Part shown: one piece after another, positions 7,625 to 16,224 of the stretch
Numbering within the stretch: position 1 is the first letter of the stretch
Layout: each line of letters opens with the position of its first letter
DNA from: Hymenobacter caeli
Lineage (GTDB): Bacteria > Bacteroidota > Bacteroidia > Cytophagales > Hymenobacteraceae
DNA length: 64,000 bases
Assembly: GCF_013294115.1 (NCBI RefSeq)
Contig: NZ_JABSNP010000018.1
Span: 46,934-110,933 of the forward strand
Direction of reading: 5' to 3'
Program-made: the position numbers and the translations under genes
The notes under the pieces: generated by a model
Told to the model about the DNA's origin: nothing
What the model saw: only the letters and a program-made list of their open reading frames with translations
Database searches by the model: none

Positions 7625-8266
7625 ATGCTGATTAAAACTTTCACCTTCAACGCTTTTTCGGAAAACACCTACGTGCTTAGCGACGAGGCCACCCGCGCCT
7701 GCGTCGTCGTGGACCCCGGCTGTTACACCGCCGCCGAGCAGGCCGAGCTGCGGCAGTACATCGACGACAACCGGCTTCGGGTGAGTGCCGTGCTGCTCAC
7801 CCACGCCCACATCGACCACGTGCTGGGCTGCGCCTTCGTGCTGCACACCTGGCCCGGCACGCCCCTGCTGGTGCACGACCTCGACCGGCCCACCCTGGCC
7901 GGCGTACCGACCTACGCCGGGCCCTATGGCTTCGGGGCCTACCAGCCCGCCGAGCCCACGGGGGCCCTGGCGGCCGGTGAGCCCGTGCGCTTCGGCGACA
8001 CCGAGCTGGAGGTGCGCTTTGCCCCGGGCCACGCGCCCGGGCACGTCGTGTTCTACCACGCGCCCAGCGGGCAGCTCATCGGCGGCGACGTGCTGTTCCA
8101 GCGCAGCATCGGCCGCACCGATTTGCCCGGCGGCGACCTGGTGACGCTGCTGCGCAGCATCGACGCCCAGCTGATGACCCTGCCCGACAGCACCGTGGTG
8201 CACTCCGGGCACGGCCCCACCACCACCATCGGGGCCGAGCGGCGCGGCAACCCGTCTCTGAACTAA
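7625..8266 (+). CDS. Metallo-beta-lactamase-fold hydrolase, glyoxalase II-like
   Basis: The 213-residue protein has the binuclear metal motif THAHIDH (His60, His62, Asp64, His65), then APGHAPGHVVFY, IGGDVLF and HSGHGPTTTIGAERR, the order of a glyoxalase II-like hydrolase. Bacteroidota homologues are usually annotated as hydroxyacylglutathione hydrolase-like, although these bacteria often lack glutathione, so the natural thioester is uncertain. It probably acts in the cytoplasm since no signal peptide is seen. The ATG at 7625 is chosen over an upstream frame extension that runs through the divergent promoter region. It is divergent from the DAO-family gene and followed 44 bp later by pssA. Confidence 0.85.
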   Translation: MLIKTFTFNAFSENTYVLSDEATRACVVVDPGCYTAAEQAELRQYIDDNRLRVSAVLLTHAHIDHVLGCAFVLHTWPGTPLLVHDLDRPTLAGVPTYAGPYGFGAYQPAEPTGALAAGEPVRFGDTELEVRFAPGHAPGHVVFYHAPSGQLIGGDVLFQRSIGRTDLPGGDLVTLLRSIDAQLMTLPDSTVVHSGHGPTTTIGAERRGNPSLN

Positions 8267-8310
8267 CTGGTGCGCAGGCCATTGCCCTTTCTTCGTTTAT
8301 CCGCCCACCG

Positions 8311-9063
8311 TTGCCCTTGAAAAAGCACCTTCCCAACGCCCTCACCTGCCTGAACCTGTTGTGTGGCTGCCTGGCGCTGACCTTTATATTCTCTACCCGC
8401 CCGCTCAACCTTGTGACGGGGGCCTACTTGGTGGGGCTGGCGGCGGTGGCCGATTTCCTCGACGGCCTGGTGGCCCGGGCCCTGCGCGTATCGTCGCCCA
8501 TCGGCAAAGACCTGGACTCGCTGGCCGATATGGTGTCGTTCGGGGTGGTGCCGGGGGCCATTTTGTTCCAGCTTCTTCGGCTTGCCCCGGCCCAGTCGGC
8601 AGCGGCAGGTTACCCGTTGGCTTGGGGGGCTGATTATTTGCCCTACGCGGCGTTTCTAGTCACCATTTTTTCGGCCCTGCGGCTGGCCAAGTTCAACAAT
8701 GACACCCGGCAGACCAACTCCTTCATCGGGCTGCCCACGCCGGCCTGCACGCTGGTGGTGGCCTCGTTGCCGCTCATCCTGGCGGCCGAATCCAAGCGCC
8801 CGGCGGCCTTCAGCACCCTCATTCCCTTAATTTTAAACCCCTGGGCCCTGCTGGGCCTCACCGTGCTGTTGTCGGGGCTGCTGGTGGCGGAGCTGCCGCT
8901 GTTTGCTTTGAAGTTCAAAGACTTCGGCTGGGTGGGTAATCGGCAGCGGTTCCTATTTTTGCTGCTGGCTGTGGCGCTGATGATATTTCTGCACGCCGCG
9001 GCGGTGCCGCTGGTGGTGCTGCTCTACGTGGGGCTGTCGGTGGCCGGGCCCCGCCGGGCCTGA
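8311..9063 (+). CDS. pssA: CDP-diacylglycerol-serine O-phosphatidyltransferase
   Basis: PssA makes phosphatidylserine from CDP-diacylglycerol and serine at the inner membrane, the first step to phosphatidylethanolamine. The CDP-alcohol phosphatidyltransferase signature is complete: Asp48-x2-Asp51-Gly52-x2-Ala55-Arg56-x8-Gly65-x3-Asp69-x3-Asp73 in FLDGLVARALRVSSPIGKD and following. About seven hydrophobic helices span 250 residues. The annotated start is a TTG at 8311; a second TTG at 8317 (giving KKHLPNAL) is equally plausible and there is no ATG nearby. No phosphatidylserine decarboxylase gene is adjacent. Confidence 0.9.
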   Translation: MPLKKHLPNALTCLNLLCGCLALTFIFSTRPLNLVTGAYLVGLAAVADFLDGLVARALRVSSPIGKDLDSLADMVSFGVVPGAILFQLLRLAPAQSAAAGYPLAWGADYLPYAAFLVTIFSALRLAKFNNDTRQTNSFIGLPTPACTLVVASLPLILAAESKRPAAFSTLIPLILNPWALLGLTVLLSGLLVAELPLFALKFKDFGWVGNRQRFLFLLLAVALMIFLHAAAVPLVVLLYVGLSVAGPRRA

Positions 9064-9102
9064 ATGGACCGCTCCACAATAAAAACCTACCTCCTCAGTT
9101 AA

Positions 9103-9145
9103 GGCCCCGGCCACGGGCCGCCCCGTTGGGGCTGCCCCCGGGGCC
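9103..9145 (+). terminator. Possible hairpin terminator between pssA and porU
   Basis: GGCCCCGG (9103-9110) pairs with CCGGGGCC (9138-9145) around a GC-rich loop. It is followed by ATTTGTCGTTATT rather than a pure T-run, so termination strength is uncertain. It sits just before the porU start. Confidence 0.4.
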
Positions 9146-9160
9146 ATTTGTCGTTATTCT

Positions 9161-12100
9161 ATGCGTCGTCTTTTACTCTTGCTGGTGCTGGTCGGGTTAG
9201 GGTACGCGCCGGCGCGGGCGCAGGGCGGCGCGGCCACGGCCCACGCCGCCCTGCGCTGGGGCGGCTACACCGAAGTGCCCAGCCGCACCGGCCGCACGCA
9301 GCGGGTGCCCACCTTCGCGGGGGCCTGGGCGGCGTTTGATGAGCAGGTGGGCACCTTCAGCCTGCGGCTGAGCGGCGACGTGCGCGAGGGCCAGCTGCTG
9401 AACCCGGTGTACGAGGCGTTTTCCGACGCCGACGCCAAGCTCTTCGACCTGAGCAAGCTGCCGGCCGGGCCGGTGGTGCAGCTCACGCCGGGCACCGAGA
9501 CCAAGCTGCCCATCACGCGCCTGAGCCTGCGCCCGGTGCGCCGCAACCCCCAGACCGGCCAGGCCGAGCGCCTGGTCTCGTTCGATTTCAGCTACTCGCC
9601 CGAGTACGGCCGCGCCACGGGGGCCCGGGGCGGCAGCGGCGGCACCACCCGGGCCCACGCCCCCCACTCGGTGCTGGCCAGCGGCGACTGGTACAAGCTG
9701 GGCGTGCCGGCCAACGGCATCTACAAGATTGACCAGGCCAAGCTCAAGGAAATCGGCTTTAACCCCGCCACCACCGACCCCAAAACCCTGCGCCTCTACG
9801 GCAACGCCGCGGGCCTGCTGCCCCAGGCCAACGCCGCCTACCGCCCCGACGACCTGGTGGAAAACGCGGTGCTCTTCAAGGGCAACGGCGACAACGCCTT
9901 CGACGCCGACGAGTACCTGCTCTTTTACGCGCCGGGGCCCAACACCTGGTACGCCGAAAACGGCCGCTTCCGGCACGTCAACAACATTTACGCCGACACG
10001 GCCTACTACTTTCTGACCACGCAGGCCGCCGCCGCCGCGCCCCGCCGCGTGGCCACGGCGGGGGCCCCCGGCGCGGCGGCCACGCGCACCGTCACGACGT
10101 TCGACGAGCGGGCTTTTTACGAGCACGACCTGGTGAACCTGCTGCACTCGGGCCGGCAGTGGCTGGGGGAAAGCTTCTCGGGTTCGGTGGCCCCGCCGGC
10201 TTTTGCCCTGGGCAACCTGCCCGACTTGGTGCCCGGCTCCACCGCCCAGCTGACGCTGGCGCTGGCCGCCAACGACCTGAACGGCAGCCAGTTTCAGGCG
10301 TCGCTGAACGGCACGGCGGTGGGCACCGTGCCGCTGGCCGCCACCACGGGCCAGCAGTTTTATGCGGTGGCCACCCTGAACACCGTGACGCTGCCGGTGG
10401 CGCTGCCCGCCGCCCCACCGACCGCCCCCAGCGTGGACCTGGCCTACACCACCAACAGCGGCCAGGGCGTAGGCTACCTCGACTACCTCGAACTCAACGC
10501 CCAGCGCCGCCTCACGCTGAGCGGGCCGGCGCTGGAGTTCCGCTCGCTGGCCAGCGTGGGGCCCCGGGCGGTGAGCCGCTTCGTGCTGGCCGGCACCACC
10601 GCCGCCACCGCCGTGTGGGACGTGACCAACCCGCGCCGCGCCGTGGCCCAGGCCCTCGACGGCAGCGGGGCCTTCGCGGCGGCCACCGACACGCTGCGCG
10701 AGTACGTGGCCTTTCAGCCCGACGGCGCGTTTGCCACGCCCCGGGCCTTCGGCAAGGTGCCCAACCAGGACCTGCACGCCCTCGACGGCAGCTACGACCT
10801 GGTGATTGTGACCTACCCGGCCTTCCGCGAGCAGGCCAACCGGCTGGCCGACCACCGCCGCACCCACGACGGCCTGAAGGTGGCCGTGGCCACGACGAAG
10901 GAGGTGTACAACGAGTTCGGCTCGGGCGGGCAGGACGCCACGGCCATCCGCGACTTCATGAAACAGGTGTACGACCGGGCCCCGGCCGGCAAGGCCCAGT
11001 ACCTGCTGCTGTTCGGCGATGCTTCGTTCGACTACAAGTCCAGCCCCTACAACGACAAGTCGCTGGAGGCGAAGTGGTGGCCCGGCCGGGCCCCGTTCAA
11101 AACCGGCTCCGACTTCGACGCCATCAACCAGAACTACGTGCCCACCTACGAGTCGCGCGAGTCGCTGACGCAGTTTTACGGCAACACGGTCACGTACTCG
11201 TCGGAGGACTACTACGGGCTGCTCGACGACGACGAGGGCGACTGGAACGAGTACCCCACCGGCACCGAGGTGCAGGACGTGGCCGTGGGCCGCCTGCCCG
11301 TGCGCACCCCCAAGGGCCAGCCCGCCAACACCGACATGGCCCGCCGGATGGTGGACAAGCTCATTGCCTACGACGCGGCGGCCAGCTTCGGCAAGTGGCG
11401 CAACCGCCTCTCGCTGTGGGCCGACGACGGCAACAACGACCTGTTTGTAGGCCAGGGCTCGGAACCGCTGGCCGCCAGCATCCAGGCCACGGCCCCCAAC
11501 TACAACGTGCACAAGGTGTACCTCGACCTATACCCCCAGGTGTCGGTGGCGGCCGGCCTGCGCTCGCCGGAGGCCAACAAGGCCGTGGACGAGTCGTTCG
11601 AGGGGGGGTCGCTGCTGATCAACTACCTCGGCCACGGGGGCCCCTCGGGCCTGTCGGACGAACAGATTTTCACCAACGCCTCCGCCCTGGCCCTGCAAAA
11701 CCACGACCGGCTGGCGTTTCTGGTGACGGGCACCTGCGACCTGAGCACCTACGACAACCCCGACTTTACGTCGGCCGGCGAGCAGGTGCTCACCGACAAC
11801 CTCAACGGCGGCGGAGCCGTGGGCCTGTTCACAACCACCCGCGTGGTGGAAGCATTCCAAAACGCCGGGCTTAACCAGGAGTTTTACAACAACGTGTTCC
11901 GGCCCTTATCGAATGGAAAGATGCCGGCCATTGGTACCGTGACCATGCTGGCCAAAAATGCCTACCCGGGCCCCGGCGCGGCCGGCATCCTCAACAACCG
12001 CAACTACACCCTGCTCGGCGACCCCAGCATGACGCTGGCCTACCCCCGGCAAACAGCGGAAATCGACAGTTTGAACAAGAAATACCTGCCCGGCGGGGCC

Positions 12101-13147
12101 GCACCCGCCACGTTGCAGGCCCTGGCCGCCGTGCGCCTGCACGGCCGCGTGCTAAACGCCGGGGCCCTGAGCACGGCCTTCAACGGCACGGCCCAGGTGA
12201 CGATTTACGACAAGCCCGCCACGGTGCAGACGCTGGGCAGCAAGTATTCGCCCGCCACCCCGGCCGACGGCCCCCGGCCGGTGCAGGTGCAGGAGAGCGT
12301 GATTTACAGCGGCCAGGCCACCGTGACGGGCGGGCAGTTCAGCCTGCGCTTCGTGGTGCCCAAGGACATCAACTACAACGTGGGCATTGGCAAAATCAGC
12401 CTCTACGCGTTTTCGAGCACCACCGACGCCGGCGGGCGGCTGGCCGTGCCCGTGGGCGGCGCGGCCACCGGCGCGGCCCGCGACACCATTCCGCCCGTGG
12501 TGGCCCTGTTCATGGACAGCGAAACCTTTGCCTTCGGGGGCCTCACGGGCCAGAACACCACCCTGCTGGCCGACCTCAGCGACAACTCGGGCATCAACAC
12601 CACCGGCGCGGGCATCGGCCACGAAATCACGGCCGTGCTCGACAACGACCCCACCAAGCTCACGGTACTCAACGACGCCTACGTGGGCAAGGTCGACAAC
12701 TTCCGCGCCGGCCAGGCCAAGTACCTCTACAAAGACCTGACGGCCGGGCCTCACACCCTGAAAGTGAAGGCCTGGGACACGTACAACAACTCGGCGGAGC
12801 GGGAAATTGAGTTCGTGGTGGCCCACACCGAGCAGCTGGCCCTGAGCCACGTGCTCAACTACCCCAATCCGTTTGCCAGCGCTACTACGTTTCACTTCGA
12901 CCAAAACCGCGAAGGCGACGACCTCGACGTGCAGGTCCAGATTTTTACGGTGTCGGGCAAACTCGTGCGCACCCTCACGGCCTCCATCGTCAACAGCGAG
13001 CCCCACCAGAAAAGCATTACCTGGGACGGCCGCGACGAATACCACGACCAGCTGGCGCGGGGCGTGTACGTGTACCGGGTGAGCGTGCGGGCGCAGAGCG
13101 ACCGCGCCACCGCGTCCAAGTTTGAAAAACTCGTTATCCTCAATTAA
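9161..13147 (+). CDS. porU: Type IX secretion system sortase PorU
   Basis: PorU is the outer-membrane-associated C25-family cysteine peptidase that removes the C-terminal signal of type IX cargo and attaches the cargo to the surface. The 1328-residue product has a signal peptide (ending ARAQ), an N-terminal beta-rich domain, and a gingipain-like catalytic domain. The catalytic dyad is visible: His825 in LINYLGHGG and Cys859 in VTGTCDLSTYDNP, spaced 34 residues as in PorU of Porphyromonas. The C-terminus carries a sorting-domain-like module starting near LNYPNPF and ending FEKLVILN, as known for PorU, which keeps its signal. porV follows within 50 bp, the standard pair. Confidence 0.95.
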   Translation: MRRLLLLLVLVGLGYAPARAQGGAATAHAALRWGGYTEVPSRTGRTQRVPTFAGAWAAFDEQVGTFSLRLSGDVREGQLLNPVYEAFSDADAKLFDLSKLPAGPVVQLTPGTETKLPITRLSLRPVRRNPQTGQAERLVSFDFSYSPEYGRATGARGGSGGTTRAHAPHSVLASGDWYKLGVPANGIYKIDQAKLKEIGFNPATTDPKTLRLYGNAAGLLPQANAAYRPDDLVENAVLFKGNGDNAFDADEYLLFYAPGPNTWYAENGRFRHVNNIYADTAYYFLTTQAAAAAPRRVATAGAPGAAATRTVTTFDERAFYEHDLVNLLHSGRQWLGESFSGSVAPPAFALGNLPDLVPGSTAQLTLALAANDLNGSQFQASLNGTAVGTVPLAATTGQQFYAVATLNTVTLPVALPAAPPTAPSVDLAYTTNSGQGVGYLDYLELNAQRRLTLSGPALEFRSLASVGPRAVSRFVLAGTTAATAVWDVTNPRRAVAQALDGSGAFAAATDTLREYVAFQPDGAFATPRAFGKVPNQDLHALDGSYDLVIVTYPAFREQANRLADHRRTHDGLKVAVATTKEVYNEFGSGGQDATAIRDFMKQVYDRAPAGKAQYLLLFGDASFDYKSSPYNDKSLEAKWWPGRAPFKTGSDFDAINQNYVPTYESRESLTQFYGNTVTYSSEDYYGLLDDDEGDWNEYPTGTEVQDVAVGRLPVRTPKGQPANTDMARRMVDKLIAYDAAASFGKWRNRLSLWADDGNNDLFVGQGSEPLAASIQATAPNYNVHKVYLDLYPQVSVAAGLRSPEANKAVDESFEGGSLLINYLGHGGPSGLSDEQIFTNASALALQNHDRLAFLVTGTCDLSTYDNPDFTSAGEQVLTDNLNGGGAVGLFTTTRVVEAFQNAGLNQEFYNNVFRPLSNGKMPAIGTVTMLAKNAYPGPGAAGILNNRNYTLLGDPSMTLAYPRQTAEIDSLNKKYLPGGAAPATLQALAAVRLHGRVLNAGALSTAFNGTAQVTIYDKPATVQTLGSKYSPATPADGPRPVQVQESVIYSGQATVTGGQFSLRFVVPKDINYNVGIGKISLYAFSSTTDAGGRLAVPVGGAATGAARDTIPPVVALFMDSETFAFGGLTGQNTTLLADLSDNSGINTTGAGIGHEITAVLDNDPTKLTVLNDAYVGKVDNFRAGQAKYLYKDLTAGPHTLKVKAWDTYNNSAEREIEFVVAHTEQLALSHVLNYPNPFASATTFHFDQNREGDDLDVQVQIFTVSGKLVRTLTASIVNSEPHQKSITWDGRDEYHDQLARGVYVYRVSVRAQSDRATASKFEKLVILN

Positions 13148-13193
13148 TCCATTTTCTTTGTGGCCGGGCCCCGTGGCCCCCTCCTTTCATTTT

Positions 13194-14426
13194 ATGCAAC
13201 TCGCTACACTAATTACTCTCCCGCGCCTGGCGCTCTTCGCGGCCCTGCTGGGCGGCGCGGCCACGGCCCAAGGCCAGAACTTCTCCAAAACCATCACCAC
13301 GGCGGTGCCCATCCTCACCCTCAGCCCCGACTCGCGCTCAGCGGCGCTGGGCGAGGCCGGCGTGGCCCTCTCGCCCGATGCCAACGCGGCGTTTTACAAC
13401 CCGGGCAAGCTGGGCTTCGTGCCCTACAAATACGCGGTGTCGCCGTCGTACACGCCGTGGCTGCGCAGCATCACCGACGACATGGGCCTGTCCTACCTGT
13501 CGGGCTACGCCAAGGTGAACCCCCGGGCGGCCATCTCGGCCTCGCTGCTGTACTTCGACCTGGGCCAGATTCAGTACCGCGACGCCAACAACATCGAAGG
13601 GGCCACCTTCAACCCCAAGGAATACGCCTTAACGGTGTCGTACGGCCAGAAGCTGAGCGAGAACTTCGGCCTGGGCGTGTCGGCCCGCTACATCCGCTCC
13701 AACCTCACCGGCGGCAGCATCCCCGACGCCCGGCCCGGCAACGCCGCCGCCGTGGACATCGGGGCCTACTACACCAAGGACGCCAGCATCGGGACCGGCC
13801 TCTACAACCTGTCGTTCGGGGCCACCATCAGCAACATCGGCAATAAGATGACTTATACCGACCCACAAAACGCCAGCTTCCTGCCCACCACCCTGAAGCT
13901 GGGCACGGCCATCACCCGGGAAATCGACCAGTACAACAAGATTACGTTTGCCTTCGACGTCAGCAAGCTGCTGGTGCCCTCGCCCTACTACGAAGGCGAT
14001 GGGACTTCTTCTACCGACCCCGCAGTGGTGGCCCGCGTAAAAGCCGAAAACTTAGCCCGGGCCCAGAAATCCATCATCAGCGCGGCGTTGGGCTCGTTTT
14101 CTGACGCGCCGGGTGGCTTCAAGGAAGAATTGCAGGAAATCAACTTGTCGGGGGGCCTGGAGTATTCCTACAACGACCTGCTGATGGCCCGCGTGGGCTA
14201 CTTCTACGAGAACCCCGACAAGGGAGCCCGCCAGTACCTGAGCCTGGGCCTGGGCGTGCGCTACCAGGTGTTCGGCATCGACGGGGCCTACCTCGTGCCC
14301 AACTCGCAGGCCAACCCGCTGGCCCAAACCATCCGCGTGTCGCTGCACTTCAACTTCAACAAGCTGGCCGATGCCTTCAACGGCGACGCCGGCGGCACCA
14401 GCGGCGACGCCCCCAAGCAGAACTAA
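13194..14426 (+). CDS. porV: Type IX secretion system outer-membrane protein PorV (LptO)
   Basis: PorV is a FadL-like outer-membrane barrel that carries cargo from the SprA translocon to PorU. The 410-residue protein has a signal peptide ending AQGQ, followed by the family-typical start TAVPILTLSPDSRSAALGEAG and AAFYNPGKLGF. Long runs of barrel strands end in IRVSLHFNFNKLADAF. The frame is open upstream into the end of porU, but the ATG at 13194 fits the signal peptide. The 46-bp spacing from porU suggests a joint transcript. A 44-bp-arm palindrome lies after the stop. Confidence 0.94.
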   Translation: MQLATLITLPRLALFAALLGGAATAQGQNFSKTITTAVPILTLSPDSRSAALGEAGVALSPDANAAFYNPGKLGFVPYKYAVSPSYTPWLRSITDDMGLSYLSGYAKVNPRAAISASLLYFDLGQIQYRDANNIEGATFNPKEYALTVSYGQKLSENFGLGVSARYIRSNLTGGSIPDARPGNAAAVDIGAYYTKDASIGTGLYNLSFGATISNIGNKMTYTDPQNASFLPTTLKLGTAITREIDQYNKITFAFDVSKLLVPSPYYEGDGTSSTDPAVVARVKAENLARAQKSIISAALGSFSDAPGGFKEELQEINLSGGLEYSYNDLLMARVGYFYENPDKGARQYLSLGLGVRYQVFGIDGAYLVPNSQANPLAQTIRVSLHFNFNKLADAFNGDAGGTSGDAPKQN

Positions 14427-14482
14427 GGACGTTTTTTTCTGGTTAAAAGCAGCAGAAAAGCTGTTCGGAAATAAATCAGAAC

Positions 14483-14592
14483 GTCATGCCCATCTGGCGT
14501 CCGCGCAGCCGAAGCATCTCTACCGCAGCAGTAATTAGTGGTTAGTCAGCGGTAGAGATGCTTCGGCTGCGCGGACGCCAGATGGGCATGAC
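14483..14592. repeat. Perfect 44-bp-arm palindrome, dispersed GTCATGCC family
   Basis: The left arm 14483-14526 (starting GTCATGCCCATCTGG) and right arm 14549-14592 are perfect reverse complements over 44 bp with a 22-nt loop. The inner portion, CGCAGCCGAAGCATCTC, is shared in modified form with palindromes at 27828 and 44081. It lies in the 312-bp gap 14427-14738 between porV and the M16 gene, which holds nothing else that I can recognise. As RNA it would fold into a very stable hairpin, but without a T-run. Confidence 0.9.
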
Positions 14593-14738
14593 CGCCTAAA
14601 GAGCGTTTTGGTTAACTCAAACAGCTTCTAAGTGAAGGGTTGAGAGCAGGCCGTCCTGGCAGCTGCTTTCGACCCTTCTCTTTTCTACTTTTTACCTGCT
14701 TTTCATCAGCCGTTTTATCCCCGGTTTTTTACCCTGCT

Positions 14739-16010
14739 ATGCTCGACCGTACCGTTGCCCCTCCCGTTCAGCCGCTGGCCCGCGTGGCCCTGCCGGCCAC
14801 GGAGGTGATGACCCTGCCCAACCACGCCCGCCTGCACACGCTGGCCAACGACGCCCAACCCGTGGTGCGCCTGCAAGTGGCCCTGCCCGCCGGCAAAATT
14901 GCCGAGCCCCGGCCCAGCCTGGCCCTGCTCACCGCCCGGGCGCTGCTCGAAGGCACGGCCACCCGCACCGCCCGCCAGATTGCCGACGAAGTGGCTTTCT
15001 ACGGGGCCTCGCTCGACTGCGATTCGGGGCCCGACCGGGCGCTGCTCACGCTGCACTGCCTCACGCGGCACCTGCCCACGCTGCTGCCACTGGTGCACGA
15101 GGTGCTCACCCAGCCCGCCTTCCCGGCCCCGGAGCTGGCCCAGCTGCAAACCCGCACCGTGCAAAACGTGCAGGTAGAGCGCCGCAAGGCCGGTTACCGC
15201 GCCTCCGAGCGCTTCAACCAAAACCTGTTCGGGGCCGCCCACCCCTACGGCCAACTCTTCGACGAAGCCGCTTTCCAGGCCCTTACCCGGGCCGAGGTGC
15301 TGGCCTTCCACCGGGCCACGTACCCGCTGGGCGGGGCCGAGATATTCTTGTGCGGCGACGTGGCCGGCCACCAGCAGCTGGTGGCCGATACCCTGGGCGG
15401 GGGCCCGGCCGCGGGCCCCGCGCTGGTAGCCCCGGCCCCGCCGCTGGCCGCGTTCCAGCCCACCACCGACCACGTGGCCGTGTCCGGCAGCTTGCAGGCG
15501 TCGCTGCGCATCGGGCGGCCCTGGCCCGCGCCCCAGCACCCCGATACCCACCGCCTGAACTTGCTGATCAAGGTGCTGGGCGGCTACTTCGGCTCGCGGC
15601 TGATGCGCAACATCCGCGAAGACAAGGGATTAACCTACGGCATCTCGGCCAGCGTCAGCAACCGCGAGCGGGCCGCGGCCCTCACCATCGGCACCGACGT
15701 GAAAGGCGACAGCGCCCCGCTGGCCGTGGCCGAAATCCAGCACGAGCTGCGCCGCCTGCAAGACGAACTCATCCCGGCCGACGAGCTGGAGACGGTGAAA
15801 AACTACACCCTGGGCAAGTTCGCCAACGACCTGTCCACCGTGTTCGAGCAAGCCGACAAGTACCGCAACATCGTGCTCATGGCGCTGCCCGCCGATTACT
15901 ACGCCCAGTTCGTGCAGCAAATCGAAGCCGCCGACGCCCCCGCCCTGCAACGCCTGGCCCAGGAATACCTGTCGCCAGCCGCCATGCAAGTGGTGGTGGC
16001 CGGGGCCTGA
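14739..16010 (+). CDS. M16-family (insulinase-like) peptidase subunit without the zinc motif
   Basis: The 423-residue protein follows the M16 fold: an N-terminal half with PVVRLQVALPAGKIAEP and a C-terminal half with LLIKVLGGYFGSRLMRNIRE, then GLTYGISASVSN, the Arg/Tyr substrate loop of the inactive half. Where catalytic M16 subunits have HxxEH, this one reads LLTARALLEGTATRTARQ, so no zinc site is present. Such proteins usually pair with an active HxxEH subunit, which is not next door here. No signal peptide is evident from the ATG at 14739, although the frame extends upstream with a hydrophobic stretch (FSFLLFTCFSSAVLS). If that start were used, the protein would be exported. Confidence 0.85.
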   Translation: MLDRTVAPPVQPLARVALPATEVMTLPNHARLHTLANDAQPVVRLQVALPAGKIAEPRPSLALLTARALLEGTATRTARQIADEVAFYGASLDCDSGPDRALLTLHCLTRHLPTLLPLVHEVLTQPAFPAPELAQLQTRTVQNVQVERRKAGYRASERFNQNLFGAAHPYGQLFDEAAFQALTRAEVLAFHRATYPLGGAEIFLCGDVAGHQQLVADTLGGGPAAGPALVAPAPPLAAFQPTTDHVAVSGSLQASLRIGRPWPAPQHPDTHRLNLLIKVLGGYFGSRLMRNIREDKGLTYGISASVSNRERAAALTIGTDVKGDSAPLAVAEIQHELRRLQDELIPADELETVKNYTLGKFANDLSTVFEQADKYRNIVLMALPADYYAQFVQQIEAADAPALQRLAQEYLSPAAMQVVVAGA

Positions 16011-16050
16011 GGTGGAGTCAGGGAAGCTGCCTAACTCGGCAGTCTAAGAG

Positions 16051-16151
16051 GTTTTCACCGCAGAAGACGCAGAAGGCTGCGCGGAGGAATCGCAGAAGAA
16101 CGACCCCCGCGATTCCTCCGCGCAGCCTTCTGCGTCTTCTGCGGTGAAAAC
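16051..16151. repeat. Perfect 43-bp-arm palindrome between convergent genes
   Basis: The arm 16051-16093 (GTTTTCACCGCAGAAGACGC onward) is matched perfectly by 16109-16151 with a 15-nt loop. It sits between the convergent M16 and ndh genes and could act as a bidirectional terminator. Its sequence is unrelated to the GTCATGCC palindromes, so it is a second family. Confidence 0.9.
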
Positions 16152-16224
16152 ACCTGCTTTGAAAGCCGCTGCAAGCAGCTTTTCAACCCTTCTTTTTTGA
16201 CGCGCTACCCTGTCATCTCCGCGC

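Noticed and set aside
14483..14592. Reading the long palindrome after porV as a simple intrinsic terminator
   Set aside because: There is no T-run and related copies lie inside an operon, so a dispersed-repeat interpretation fits better.
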